64,000 nucleotides of DNA from an uncultured Oscillospiraceae bacterium (GTDB lineage: Bacteria > Bacillota > Clostridia > Oscillospirales > Acutalibacteraceae). Shown here piece after piece: positions 16,476 to 24,247 of this stretch. Each line of letters begins with the position of its first letter. Position 1 is the first letter of the stretch. The stretch is from the NCBI GenBank assembly GCA_900547105.1, contig URFL01000011.1, positions 23,363 through 87,362 of the forward strand, in the 5' to 3' direction. The notes under the pieces were generated by a model. The model searched no databases. It worked only from the letters and a program-made list of their open reading frames with translations, and was not told the origin of the DNA. Made by a program: the position numbers and the translations under genes.

Positions 16476-18706
16476 TGATTTTTCTCCGTGATTTTGGTTT
16501 TGATCTCGGCTATACCTTCGTGCAGCGCCGCCACCACTTTCGGATCATACATCGTGCCGACTCCCGCATCAATATACGCAACCGCCGCCTCCAGCGACCA
16601 CGCCTCTTTGTATGAGCGTCGGGTGGTGAGCGCATCCAGCGTGTCCGCCACCGTCACAATGCGGGCATAGGCGTTGATGTCCTCGCCCGCTTGTCCGTTG
16701 TATCCCTTGCCGTCGTAGCGTTCGTGGTGCTGGGCGGCAATCACCGCCGCGCACTCCATAAAGTCGCTGTGGAACGCCGACAGCAGCGCACAGCCGTACT
16801 GCGTATGCTTTTTCACGATCTCGCGTTCGCTTTCCGACAGCAGCCCCGGCTTGTTGGTGATCTCCACCGGTATCGCCGTTTTGCCGATATCGTGCAGCAT
16901 CGCTGCCCGGGAAACCATATCACACTCCGCCGCGGGATACCCCATCTTCTGCATCATTACATGGGTATAATACGCCACAAACTCCAGATGATCGCGGTTG
17001 TTGCCGCTGGCAATCTCGGTATCCGTTGCGAGTTTCGTAAACACCTCGATCTCCCGCTGCTCCGCATCCGCATCGCCCGCCAGCTGATCCAACGCCACCT
17101 CAACGCAGCTGTACAGCACCGACATCATGCTGGTAAAGAACGAGGACAGCCCGTTTTGGATGTTTTCAAAATGGAAAACCATATGAAAATCGCCATTTTT
17201 CAGGAACACAAATTCCAAATAGGTTTCGGTGAAGATACACATCTGCTGCATATCCAGACACCGGTTTTCGATGGCGGTATAATTCACCGGTTCATCCAGT
17301 GCCCGATCGCACACCCGCCGATACCCATCTTCCTGTTTCACCGCCGCCACATACGCCAGGTGCTCCGCCCCGGTTTCGGTAAAAATATCCGAGCAAAGCG
17401 CCTGCACCCCATCCGCCGTGGTGCGGCAGATGTCCGTTTCGGTGCGGCACGCCAGCACCTGCTTCATAATTCCGGCGATACGCTCCACACACTGGACATA
17501 CACCGCCGTTTCCACCGCGATCGCTTCGGCATTGTTGCCGGACAGCGTTTTGTTGACCAGAATAAAGCCCACAAAGCACAAAGCCACCAGCAACCCGATC
17601 AAAAAGCACAGCGCAAAATCGATCCGGTACCGCAGCGTCAGCCGCATCGCGCCGCAAAGCAGCTCCAGCAGCATCAAAAACACCAACACCGCAAAAATGC
17701 CGTTGGCATATTGCACCCGCTGGCGCAGCAGCGCGTAGCACCGCCGGGCAATCATCGCCAGCGCCGCCACATTCAGCAGCAGCGCCGCGCTCCACACCAG
17801 CTTCAGCATGGCGGTATCGGGCACAAACACCATCGCGACCGCCGCCGCGGCGCTGAGCGCCAACAGCAGCCACGCCAGCTTATCTTTGATTTTTAATATA
17901 GCTTGTATCACCGCCGCCAGCAGCACGACCATGCCGATCTCCGCTGCCAGCGCCGCGCTGTAAAACGCCGGAGCGTTCAGCCAATAGCTGCCGCCTGCCA
18001 GCGCCGGCAGTGCCGCCACCGCCGCATACACCACCGCCAGCCCCGCCGCCGCGAAGCTGTACGGTTTTTTCTTTTTGACCGCGACCAGCACCACCGACAC
18101 CACCGCCAGTATCAGCCCCAGCACCAGCATCACCGCCGCAAACACCATGCTGCCGGTCAGCGCAAACGCCGGCGAGGTCTGATCGTTCGCCATCGTGGTC
18201 TGGATATCCGCCGAAAAGGGCAGATACGCCGAAATCGCCACCGTCACGCGGCCGTCGGAGGGCGGGATCACCACCGCGTTGTAGCGGTTGCCGGTATAGT
18301 CGCTCTGGCCATAGTGGTTATCGTAAACCACCGCGCCGCCCAGCGATATTTTCAGCGGTGCATAATCGGTTTTGACCACCATCGTTCGCTCGCTATCATC
18401 GCCGTCCAGCGTTCCGCGCATATGCAAATAGGCGCCGGTTTTGTCCTTGGACATAGGATTAAACGCGTTGGCGGTGTTCCATCCGTCCGCCGAAACAGCG
18501 GGTGGCTCGGCGCTGTTCGTATAGATATACTGCCACGATATCGACAACGACTCCGCACCGATCGCGCTGCCGACATAGCTGATAACATAGTTGGCTGCCA
18601 CCGTCAGCAGCAACAGCACCGCCGCCACCTCGACCAAAATCCAAAGATTGGCCTGCTTTACCAGCCGGCTCTTCCATTTTTTGAAAAATCCGGATAACTT
18701 ACCCAT
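16472..18706 (-). CDS. 7TM receptor with C-terminal HD-GYP domain, probable c-di-GMP phosphodiesterase
   Basis: 744 residues. A membrane segment (~19-42) precedes an extracellular beta-rich domain (~43-180) resembling the sugar-binding part of 7TMR-DISM receptors. About seven membrane segments run to ~395, followed by a GAF-like region (~400-555) and an HD-GYP domain. The metal-site residues are all visible: H in RDHLEFV, HDIGK (605-609), H in KKHTQYG, HHERYDGKGY (660-669) and the D of ADTLDALT. The signature reads GYN where most have GYP. It should hydrolyse c-di-GMP in response to an outside, perhaps carbohydrate, signal. Lying inside a c-di-GMP riboswitch operon, it would form a negative feedback loop. 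ATG 18706 follows AAGAGGTAG. Confidence 0.85.
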   Translation of the reverse strand: MGKLSGFFKKWKSRLVKQANLWILVEVAAVLLLLTVAANYVISYVGSAIGAESLSISWQYIYTNSAEPPAVSADGWNTANAFNPMSKDKTGAYLHMRGTLDGDDSERTMVVKTDYAPLKISLGGAVVYDNHYGQSDYTGNRYNAVVIPPSDGRVTVAISAYLPFSADIQTTMANDQTSPAFALTGSMVFAAVMLVLGLILAVVSVVLVAVKKKKPYSFAAAGLAVVYAAVAALPALAGGSYWLNAPAFYSAALAAEIGMVVLLAAVIQAILKIKDKLAWLLLALSAAAAVAMVFVPDTAMLKLVWSAALLLNVAALAMIARRCYALLRQRVQYANGIFAVLVFLMLLELLCGAMRLTLRYRIDFALCFLIGLLVALCFVGFILVNKTLSGNNAEAIAVETAVYVQCVERIAGIMKQVLACRTETDICRTTADGVQALCSDIFTETGAEHLAYVAAVKQEDGYRRVCDRALDEPVNYTAIENRCLDMQQMCIFTETYLEFVFLKNGDFHMVFHFENIQNGLSSFFTSMMSVLYSCVEVALDQLAGDADAEQREIEVFTKLATDTEIASGNNRDHLEFVAYYTHVMMQKMGYPAAECDMVSRAAMLHDIGKTAIPVEITNKPGLLSESEREIVKKHTQYGCALLSAFHSDFMECAAVIAAQHHERYDGKGYNGQAGEDINAYARIVTVADTLDALTTRRSYKEAWSLEAAVAYIDAGVGTMYDPKVVAALHEGIAEIKTKITEKNQ

Positions 18707-18718
18707 CGGCTACCTCTT

Positions 18719-18922
18719 TTACAGTCGGGAATATTTTTCCAGCAGTTTTTTCACATCCGGCGTGCTGTCTACTGTGGCGGCACGCGGCTGCTCTTCCAGC
18801 GGGATCGGACAAGCGTCCAGCGCCTCGCCCAGCGCCCGGTAGGCGGCGTACACCTGCCGCAGCAGCGCGCGCAGCTGCTCGTTTTCCCGTTTCAGCTCTT
18901 CCGGCGTTTTTTCTCTGTCCAA
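18719..18922 (-). CDS. small coiled-coil protein
   Basis: 67 residues, beginning MDREKTPEELKRENEQLRAL and continuing LRQVYAAYRALGEALDACP, one amphipathic helix with heptad spacing and then a short Pro-rich tail. No family recognised. The frame could begin at GTG 18931, but AAAGGAG directly abuts that codon. TTG 18922 is eight bases from the same AAAGGAG and is the better start. The ribosome site follows the stop codon of the upstream lipoprotein gene directly, and the HD-GYP gene starts 12 bp downstream. It is therefore tightly coupled in the operon and could be a cytosolic partner of one of the two neighbours. Confidence 0.6.
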   Translation of the reverse strand: MDREKTPEELKRENEQLRALLRQVYAAYRALGEALDACPIPLEEQPRAATVDSTPDVKKLLEKYSRL

Positions 18923-18935
18923 AGCGGTCACTCCT

Positions 18936-19562
18936 TTAGTTCGACGATGTCAGCGACCGCATTTGCGGCTGTCCCGACACATCCTCCACCGTCAGGGTGG
19001 TGCGGCCGGTCACCTCGCTTTGGGAGGCATCGCTGTAAAACACTGTGTTGACAACATACTGGTTTTCTTCATCCCCCCGGGTGACCGTCGCTTTATAAAA
19101 AATATCCCGACCATACAGCGGCTCCCACATCTCAAAGCACTTTCGCCCGCGGTTGTACAGATCCGCTTTGGTGACATCAACCGACACCGCGCCGAAATAT
19201 TTCAAAATCTGCTGCTCGATCTCATCCTTAGACGCTTGGCGCAGCTGGTTGCCGGAGCGCGGCATATCGGTCAGATTTTCATAGAACATATGGCAAAACG
19301 CAAACTGCACCAGCGCGTTCACCGACATATCGTCGGGCGATTCAAACTTGGTTTGTGCCAGCAGATACCGCAGCTCATAGCTGCGGTGCGCCAGCGCATC
19401 CGCATCAATATACGCCGGAATCGCCTCGGCATCCGCCGAAGCCGTGGTCGTGGTGGTCGCCGCGCCGGTAGTGGCGGAAGGCTTCACAGCGGGATCCACA
19501 TTATTACAGCCCGCCAACGGCATGACCGCCAACGCCGCCAGCAAACACAAGAGCTTTTTCAT
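18936..19562 (-). CDS. lipoprotein of unknown function
   Basis: A 208-residue secreted lipoprotein. The signal peptide MKKLLCLLAALAVMPLAGC has the lipobox LAGC, and a Thr/Ala-rich linker (TTGAATTTTTASADAEA) follows. The mature domain of ~150 residues has no motif I recognise (AHRSYELRYLLAQTKFESPDD, ending with beta-strand-like VTGRTTLTVEDVSGQ). The start is ATG 19562, eight bases after GGAGGAAT. It stands between the riboswitch-controlled first gene and the HD-GYP gene. A hairpin terminator lies only 30 bp upstream of its start, leaving no room for a promoter, so its expression must come from read-through. Confidence 0.7.
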   Translation of the reverse strand: MKKLLCLLAALAVMPLAGCNNVDPAVKPSATTGAATTTTTASADAEAIPAYIDADALAHRSYELRYLLAQTKFESPDDMSVNALVQFAFCHMFYENLTDMPRSGNQLRQASKDEIEQQILKYFGAVSVDVTKADLYNRGRKCFEMWEPLYGRDIFYKATVTRGDEENQYVVNTVFYSDASQSEVTGRTTLTVEDVSGQPQMRSLTSSN

Positions 19563-19591
19563 ATCCGATATTCCTCCGCTTTTTAACAGAA

Positions 19592-19625
19592 AACGCTGCT
19601 GCACAGGGGGCTGTGCAGCAGCGTT
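19592..19625 (-). terminator. internal intrinsic terminator within the riboswitch operon
   Basis: AACGCTGCTGCACAG pairs perfectly with CTGTGCAGCAGCGTT around a 4-base loop. On the minus strand it is followed by TTTTCTGTT. It lies between the first gene and the lipoprotein gene and should reduce transcription of the distal seven genes relative to the first. Confidence 0.75.
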
Positions 19626-19670
19626 GCAAGGCCATAAGTCAGCCTAAAACGATACCAGCTGACAGTTCGA

Positions 19671-20849
19671 TCAATAACTCCACTTATAATCGGTGTAGGA
19701 AAGGGTCATGTCCTTGTTGTTCTCCACAAACACATCCGCCGATCCGACCTGTTTGTACGCAATGTACGCATCCGAACGGATGGTGGAACCCAGCGGCAGG
19801 TTGACCGACAGGCTTTCCAGAGGCGTGTTGACCACCTGTTTGATACCGGTTTGCTTGTTGTAATCGGTCTTGAAGTGGTAACGGTACGCCATAAAGCATT
19901 TGTTCACATCGGTTCTCAAAACCGGGTCCCCTTTGGGCAGAATAAACGTCTTGGTGTCGGGATCGTAGCTTCTCTCGTCGTAGCGGTTGGAAACCTTCAC
20001 CGTGTACACCACCGTACCGCAAACACCGTGACCGTCGTCGGTGTAGGTATCGGTATCCCAATCGTTGGAGCACATCTGGAATTTATACTCTTTGCCGATT
20101 TCCAACAGGATGCTTTCGCCGCCATAGTAGACGGTGCCGTCCTCAAACCGCACCGACATTTTCTTCGGGCAGACGATGCTGCCTTTCACCTGATTTTTGG
20201 TGGGCTCGGTAATCGGCTCGTCGGTAGCAGCACGCTTTTTCCAGCAAGCGTACAGGGTAAGGGTGTTCATATCTTTGCCGAAGTTCAGTTTGTCCGAAGT
20301 GAGCTGGTCGCCCGGCTTGTAAGACTCGCCGGTGCCGTCCGCTTTGGTGTTCCAACCGGTGAAATCGTAACCGTTCCGGCTGAAGGCGTTGTCTTTCACC
20401 GTGGCGGTATCACCCTTATAGTAGTGGGTCGCATCGGTGGTGGAGCCGGTCGCATCGGTGCAGTTGGCATCGTACAGCACGCTGCAAAACGGGGTGATCA
20501 CGCCGTCCACATGCCATCCGTCGCTGCTGTCCCATTTGACCACATACCACACGATCGACTGACCGGGCTGCAGCTTAATGCCGTTCTTGGCGAGATCGGG
20601 ACCAGAGGTAATGTAGCCGGAAACCGCATTGCCGGTTTCATCAAAAGTCGGCTGCGTATACGAAGAAATGTAGCCGCTGCCGGCAAGTTTATAGTTTTTG
20701 GTGGGCTGCGACGCGGTTCCGGTCGGCACCGCCAAGCCCTCGTTCAGCAAATAAAATTTGGCAACCTGCGACGGTTCCGCCGAAGCAAAAATCGAGCAGC
20801 AGCTGATCATCATGACCACAGCGACCAATACAGAAAGCAGCTTTTTCAT
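19671..20849 (-). CDS. secreted protein with InlB/Listeria-Bacteroides-type repeat
   Basis: A 392-residue exported protein with signal peptide MKKLLSVLVAVVMMISCCSIFASA. Around residues 165-205 it carries an InlB B-repeat-like unit, NAFSRNGYDFTGWNTKADGTG, with DMNTLTLYACWKK after it, a beta-grasp module common on surface proteins of gut Firmicutes. The rest is beta-rich and unassigned. There is no sortase motif or membrane tail, so it is probably released or bound to the polymer. It is the first gene after the c-di-GMP riboswitch; ATG 20849 has AAAGGA 11 bases upstream. A matrix or adhesion component is a reasonable guess from context, not shown by sequence. Confidence 0.75.
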   Translation of the reverse strand: MKKLLSVLVAVVMMISCCSIFASAEPSQVAKFYLLNEGLAVPTGTASQPTKNYKLAGSGYISSYTQPTFDETGNAVSGYITSGPDLAKNGIKLQPGQSIVWYVVKWDSSDGWHVDGVITPFCSVLYDANCTDATGSTTDATHYYKGDTATVKDNAFSRNGYDFTGWNTKADGTGESYKPGDQLTSDKLNFGKDMNTLTLYACWKKRAATDEPITEPTKNQVKGSIVCPKKMSVRFEDGTVYYGGESILLEIGKEYKFQMCSNDWDTDTYTDDGHGVCGTVVYTVKVSNRYDERSYDPDTKTFILPKGDPVLRTDVNKCFMAYRYHFKTDYNKQTGIKQVVNTPLESLSVNLPLGSTIRSDAYIAYKQVGSADVFVENNKDMTLSYTDYKWSY

Positions 20850-20906
20850 CGTTTCCAATCCTTTCCTTTTAACCTCGCTAAAGCGCAAACCATTTGCAAA
20901 AGAAAA

Positions 20907-20955
20907 TAAAAAAAGCACCTATATCAAGGTACACAGCGGTACCTTATATAAGTGC
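20907..20955 (-). terminator. riboswitch expression-platform terminator
   Basis: On the minus strand GCACTTATATAAGGTAC pairs with GTACCTTGATATAGGTGC, followed by TTTTTTTATTTTC. The 5' arm begins inside the last bases of the GEMM aptamer (the GC at 20955-20954 is shared with the 3' P1 strand). A ligand-stabilised P1 should therefore weaken this terminator, giving an ON switch. Confidence 0.85.
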
Positions 20956-21030
20956 AACCTGACAATCATAGCCCTTATGGCGTTAGACTCATGGCTTTGC
21001 GCCACACGCTTTCGCGTGCTTTGCTTTTTT
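20953..21030 (-). promoter_or_regulatory. cyclic-di-GMP-I (GEMM-I) riboswitch aptamer
   Basis: Minus strand. GCAAAG opens the aptamer. A P1b hairpin CACGC-GAAA-GCGTG with the conserved GAAA tetraloop follows, then GGCGCAAAGCC, GTCTAA, a variable hairpin with AAGG, and CTATGATTGTCAGGTTGC. These are the class I GEMM landmarks in order (consensus GGACGCAAAGCC, GGUCUAAGG, CUAUGAUAGCCGGGUUGCC). The base before the first CAAA is G, as in c-di-GMP binders; cGAMP variants have A there. A terminator follows directly. It controls the eight-gene operon from 20849 to 8585. Confidence 0.9.
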
Positions 21031-21041
21031 ACTACGGTTGC

Positions 21042-21070
21042 ATTATAGCACGCCCTTTCGGGAATTGCAA
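21042..21070 (-). promoter_or_regulatory. promoter of the riboswitch operon
   Basis: On the minus strand, TTGCAA (21070-21065) and TATAAT (21047-21042) with a 17-bp spacer. Transcription should start near 21035, just before the aptamer. Confidence 0.85.
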
Positions 21071-21119
21071 GAGCTTTTTTTGATTTTCTTAAAAAATTTC
21101 CACTTTGGTTTGGCGCTGC

Positions 21120-21148
21120 TTGACGGTGCTTATAAAAGGATGTATAAT
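21120..21148 (+). promoter_or_regulatory. promoter of DivIVA-like gene
   Basis: TTGACG at 21120-21125 and TATAAT at 21143-21148 with a 17-bp spacer, 46 bp before the start codon at 21195. Confidence 0.8.
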
Positions 21149-21194
21149 GCGCTGTGAAACAGACCATGATGACTTTATAAGTACGGTGATAACA

Positions 21195-22151
21195 ATGAGC
21201 GAATTGAAAAAAGCGCTGTTCGGCGGGTACAAAAAATCCGCTGTGGATTCCAAAATGCAAGAGCTGACCCGGCAGCTGGACAGCGCCGATGCCGATAACA
21301 AGCGTTTTGCGCATGAACTGGATGCCACCACCGCCCGCATTGCAGAGTTGGAGCAGCAGCTCGCCGCGGCAGCGGCGGAAAACGCCGCGTTGAAAGCGGA
21401 AAAATCCAAAAACGATGCCATTTTCAACAACGTCGCCAAAATCTATCAGCGTGCCTACGACGCGGGTCACGACATTGTTTGCGATTCCAAAGACATCACC
21501 TATCAAATGCTGAAAAAGCTGGATATGCAATTTGACGCGGCGATGGGCGACACCGCCGCCATGACCGCGCATTATGACGCCACCCACCGGGATATGGAAG
21601 CGCTGCTGGCAGAGTTGACCCAAAAGCTGGACGATGTCAACCGCTCCGCCGCCCAAATCATGAACAAAGCCAAGACCTTTTCCGGCATCTATGGCGATAT
21701 GAAACAGGTCGTGGCGGACACGCAGGGTGGTGCCCGGCAAATTTTGACCGATTATGAGCAGCAGGCATCGGAGTTTTTGACCAGCAACGACCAAGCGGAG
21801 CCAGAGACTCCTGCTGCCGTAGAACCGGAAGCTCCCGTGGCTACGGAACCGGAAATCCCCGCTGCTGCGGAACCGGAGACTCCCACTGCTGCGGAACCGA
21901 AAGCTCCCACCGCTGCGGAACCGGAAACTCCCGCCGCTGCGGAACCGGAGGCTCCCGCAGCGGACAGCGATCTTCATGTGTTGCCGCACCCGGCGGGTAA
22001 CCCACCGGTCAAAGCGGCTGCGACCGAACACACACCGGCGGCACCCAAGTCCTCCAGCGAATTCACCCAGTTCGGTCGCAAGAGTAAAATCTCGGCGCAG
22101 GATCGCAACGAGCTGCTGCGCAAAGCGTTGCTGCGCAACGGCGGCCAATAA
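21195..22151 (+). CDS. DivIVA-like coiled-coil protein with acidic Pro-rich repeats
   Basis: 318 residues. The N-terminus MSELKKALFGGYKKSAVDSKM resembles the membrane-binding start of DivIVA/GpsB proteins. A long coiled coil follows to ~residue 75 and a second helical region to ~195. Seven 8-residue repeats of the form EPExPxAx occupy residues ~202-257. A basic tail (FTQFGRKSKISAQDRNELLRK) ends the protein. A role in cell pole, septum or wall-growth organisation is the family expectation. ATG 21195 is 46 bp from a good promoter; the ribosome site is weak (GGTGAT). An upstream frame extension overlaps the promoter and is not credible. It is divergent from the c-di-GMP operon. Confidence 0.75.
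   Translation: MSELKKALFGGYKKSAVDSKMQELTRQLDSADADNKRFAHELDATTARIAELEQQLAAAAAENAALKAEKSKNDAIFNNVAKIYQRAYDAGHDIVCDSKDITYQMLKKLDMQFDAAMGDTAAMTAHYDATHRDMEALLAELTQKLDDVNRSAAQIMNKAKTFSGIYGDMKQVVADTQGGARQILTDYEQQASEFLTSNDQAEPETPAAVEPEAPVATEPEIPAAAEPETPTAAEPKAPTAAEPETPAAAEPEAPAADSDLHVLPHPAGNPPVKAAATEHTPAAPKSSSEFTQFGRKSKISAQDRNELLRKALLRNGGQ
21798..21965 (+). repeat. seven 24-bp tandem repeats in DivIVA-like gene
   Basis: Seven consecutive units encode EPETPAAV, EPEAPVAT, EPEIPAAA, EPETPTAA, EPKAPTAA, EPETPAAA and EPEAPAAD. The DNA units share GCGGAACCGGA and CTCCC, so copy number is likely to vary between strains by slippage. Confidence 0.9.
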
Positions 22152-22167
22152 AGCGGTTTGCCGCCAC

Positions 22168-22226
22168 GCAACCCGGATACAAGGAACAAACATGCATATA
22201 GCCGCGAGGACCGGGTTGCTTTTTTC
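22168..22226 (+). terminator. intrinsic terminator with long loop
   Basis: GCAACCCGG pairs with CCGGGTTGC across about 34 nt, followed by TTTTTT. It ends the DivIVA-like transcript before the HAD gene. Confidence 0.65.
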
Positions 22227-22289
22227 ACAAAAACAGCAGCCCGGTTTTTGCGCACTTATCCCCACTACCCCATTCAGGAGGAACCCGTT

Positions 22290-22919
22290 ATGAAAAAAGG
22301 CTTGTTATTTGATCTGGACGGCACGCTCTGGGATGCCACCGCCACGCTGGTGGCACCGTGGAACACCGTGCTGCACCGGTTTGGCGATCCCCACCCGCCG
22401 CTCACCCGGCAGGATATGGTGGGATTTATGGGCAAAACCGCCGCGCAGATCGGTCAAATGCTGCTGCCGGACGATCCGAAAACCGGGCGGCGCATCTGCA
22501 TGGAAAGCTGCGAGGTGGAGCTGCCGGATCTGCGGGAAAAAGGCGGCGTGCTATACCCGCAGCTGACGGAAACGCTGGACGCGCTGCGCCGGCAGTATCA
22601 TCTGTATATTGTCAGCAACTGCCAGGAGGGCTATATTCAGGCGTTTTTGGCGCACCACCAGCTGGGCGACCGGTTTGAAGATTTTGAATACGAGGGGCGC
22701 ACCCGCCTGACCAAAGGCGAAAATATCCGGCTGGTGGCACAGCGCAACGGGTTGGATCGCGCGCTGTATGTCGGCGATACCCAAAGCGATATGGACGCGG
22801 CGGATGCGGCGGGGTTGCCGTTTGTGCACGCTTCCTACGGTTTCGGCACCGTCAACCGTGAAACACCGGTGCTGCATACCTTCGCCGAGCTGCCCGCCAT
22901 TGCCGATGCGTTGCTGTAA
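22290..22919 (+). CDS. HAD-superfamily phosphatase
   Basis: 209 residues. Motif I is DLDGTLWD (residues ~7-14), motif II is in YIVSNCQEGY, and motif IV is GDTQSDMDAADAAGLPFVHASYGFG, as in phosphoglycolate phosphatase-like and beta-phosphoglucomutase-like HADs with an alpha-helical cap. The substrate cannot be told from sequence; small sugar phosphates or phosphoglycolate are usual. ATG 22290 has CAGGAGGAAC just upstream. The AraC regulator follows 30 bp downstream, so the two are probably co-transcribed. Confidence 0.85.
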   Translation: MKKGLLFDLDGTLWDATATLVAPWNTVLHRFGDPHPPLTRQDMVGFMGKTAAQIGQMLLPDDPKTGRRICMESCEVELPDLREKGGVLYPQLTETLDALRRQYHLYIVSNCQEGYIQAFLAHHQLGDRFEDFEYEGRTRLTKGENIRLVAQRNGLDRALYVGDTQSDMDAADAAGLPFVHASYGFGTVNRETPVLHTFAELPAIADALL

Positions 22920-22949
22920 CCGCATTCTCTAAAGAAAGGGGGCAGAGCT

Positions 22950-23750
22950 ATGCTGCCGTTTTACGAAAGCTGGGATTCGGAATTTCACGCGTTTGAATGG
23001 ACATCCTCGCACAGCTTTTTACCGCACCTGCACCACGAGCTGGAGCTGATGTATGTGGCACAGGGCAGTATTGATGTCGAGATCAATTTTGAGCGTCAGC
23101 GTCTGGAGGCGGGCGATCTGGCGGTGATTTTGCCGCACAGCGTTCACGCTTATGACATACCGGTTCCCGCACCGGAAACGGTGCAGCTGTGGGGCATGGT
23201 GATCGCCCCGTCGCTGACCGGCGATTTCGCGCCCCACATCAACGGTGCGGCGGCGCGCCATCCGTTTTTGACCGCCGCCGAGCTGGAACCCGCCGCGGTC
23301 ATGTCGATCGAAGGTATGTTCCACACCCACTATGGCGCGCGACCGCTGGTGGTGCGCGCGTATTTGCAGCTGCTGCTGGCGTGCATCTGGCCGACGCTGG
23401 CGGTGGAACCGTCCAGCGACCGGCAGGCAGAGGATATGCTGTTCCAAGTGATCCAATATATGCTGGAGCATTACCGCCAGCCGCTGCAAGCCAAGGATGT
23501 GGCGGCGCAGCTCGGGGTCAGCACCTCGTATCTGGCGCGCATCTTTTCGCGGCGGCTGCATATGAGCTTTAACGATTATATCAACCGGCTGCGGGTGCAG
23601 GCGGCGCAGGATCTGCTGCGCTCCACCGACCGCCCGGTCACCGAAGTGATGCTGGAGGTCGGGTTTGAAAGCCAAAGCACCTTCAACCGCGTGTTCCGCG
23701 ACATTCAGGGCATCACCCCGCGCGAATACCGCCAACAAACCCGGCAATAA
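22950..23750 (+). CDS. AraC-family transcriptional regulator
   Basis: 266 residues. The N-terminal cupin (about 20-110) has HLHHELELMYVAQG and LEAGDLAVILPHSVHAY. The C-terminal double HTH (about 170-266) has LGVSTSYLARIFSRRL and VGFESQSTFNRVFRDIQGITPREYR, the AraC/XylS signature. It should sense a small sugar or related ligand and bind DNA. ATG 22950 follows AAAGGGGG. It is a close paralog of the regulator at 31802-32611: the two share long runs, for example EHYRQPLQAK and NRLRVQAAQDLL. It lies within the HAD-DUF4279 group; its target promoter is not evident here. Confidence 0.9.
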   Translation: MLPFYESWDSEFHAFEWTSSHSFLPHLHHELELMYVAQGSIDVEINFERQRLEAGDLAVILPHSVHAYDIPVPAPETVQLWGMVIAPSLTGDFAPHINGAAARHPFLTAAELEPAAVMSIEGMFHTHYGARPLVVRAYLQLLLACIWPTLAVEPSSDRQAEDMLFQVIQYMLEHYRQPLQAKDVAAQLGVSTSYLARIFSRRLHMSFNDYINRLRVQAAQDLLRSTDRPVTEVMLEVGFESQSTFNRVFRDIQGITPREYRQQTRQ

Positions 23751-23772
23751 TCAAGCCGAAAGGAGATCATCT

Positions 23773-24183
23773 ATGGGGAATCGCTGCACTCTTTATGCAG
23801 AGATGCATCTGGTCTTTGATAACGATTTTGATGTGTACTCGATCACAAAACGGTTGGGAATTACCCCCACCGAATGCAAATCGCGAAGCGAAACACGCAT
23901 ATCCCCTTTGACCAATAAACCTATTGAGGGCTTTTGGACACTACAAACAGAAGAAAGAGAAGAAAGCGATTTAGGTGTGGTATTAAACGAGTTAGTGGAG
24001 AAAATATCCCCCAAGCTGCCAGACATCAAACAAATCTGCGATGAAAACGACGGAACCGTTATTTTTGACATTATTCCCTTTTTTGATAGCGACAACAAAC
24101 CCGACTTGTATTTCGAGAGAGATTTTCTGGATGTTGTGGAGTATTTGAACGCAACCATTCAAATAGATGTATATGTGGAATAA
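23773..24183 (+). CDS. DUF4279-like protein
   Basis: 136 residues. The opening NRCTLYAEMHLVFDNDFDVYSITKRLGITPTE, with its EGFWTLQTEEREESDLG block, is the pattern I associate with DUF4279, a small alpha/beta domain of unknown function sometimes seen among immunity-like proteins. It is AT-richer than its neighbours, which hints at recent acquisition. ATG 23773 has AAAGGAGA eight bases upstream and follows the AraC stop by 22 bp. A strong bidirectional terminator ends the group. The role is unknown. Confidence 0.6.
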   Translation: MGNRCTLYAEMHLVFDNDFDVYSITKRLGITPTECKSRSETRISPLTNKPIEGFWTLQTEEREESDLGVVLNELVEKISPKLPDIKQICDENDGTVIFDIIPFFDSDNKPDLYFERDFLDVVEYLNATIQIDVYVE

Positions 24184-24207
24184 ATCTGTCCTATACATTT
24201 CAGCGAC

Positions 24208-24247
24208 AAAAAGGCAACCGATTCTGCCGAATCGGTTGCCTTTTTTT
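24208..24247. terminator. bidirectional intrinsic terminator
   Basis: AAAAAGGCAACCGATT pairs with AATCGGTTGCCTTTTT. It serves the DUF4279 transcript and the convergent glycosidase lipoprotein gene. Confidence 0.9.

Noticed and set aside
20953..21030. cGAMP (G20A-type) GEMM variant
   Set aside because: The base preceding the conserved CAAA is G in both riboswitches of the window; the cGAMP-selective variants carry A at that position.
21036..21042. TGCAACC as 5' strand of a longer riboswitch P1 with GGTTGCA
   Set aside because: It is complementary, but it overlaps the end of the TATAAT box and lies upstream of the expected start point near 21035, so it should not be in the RNA.
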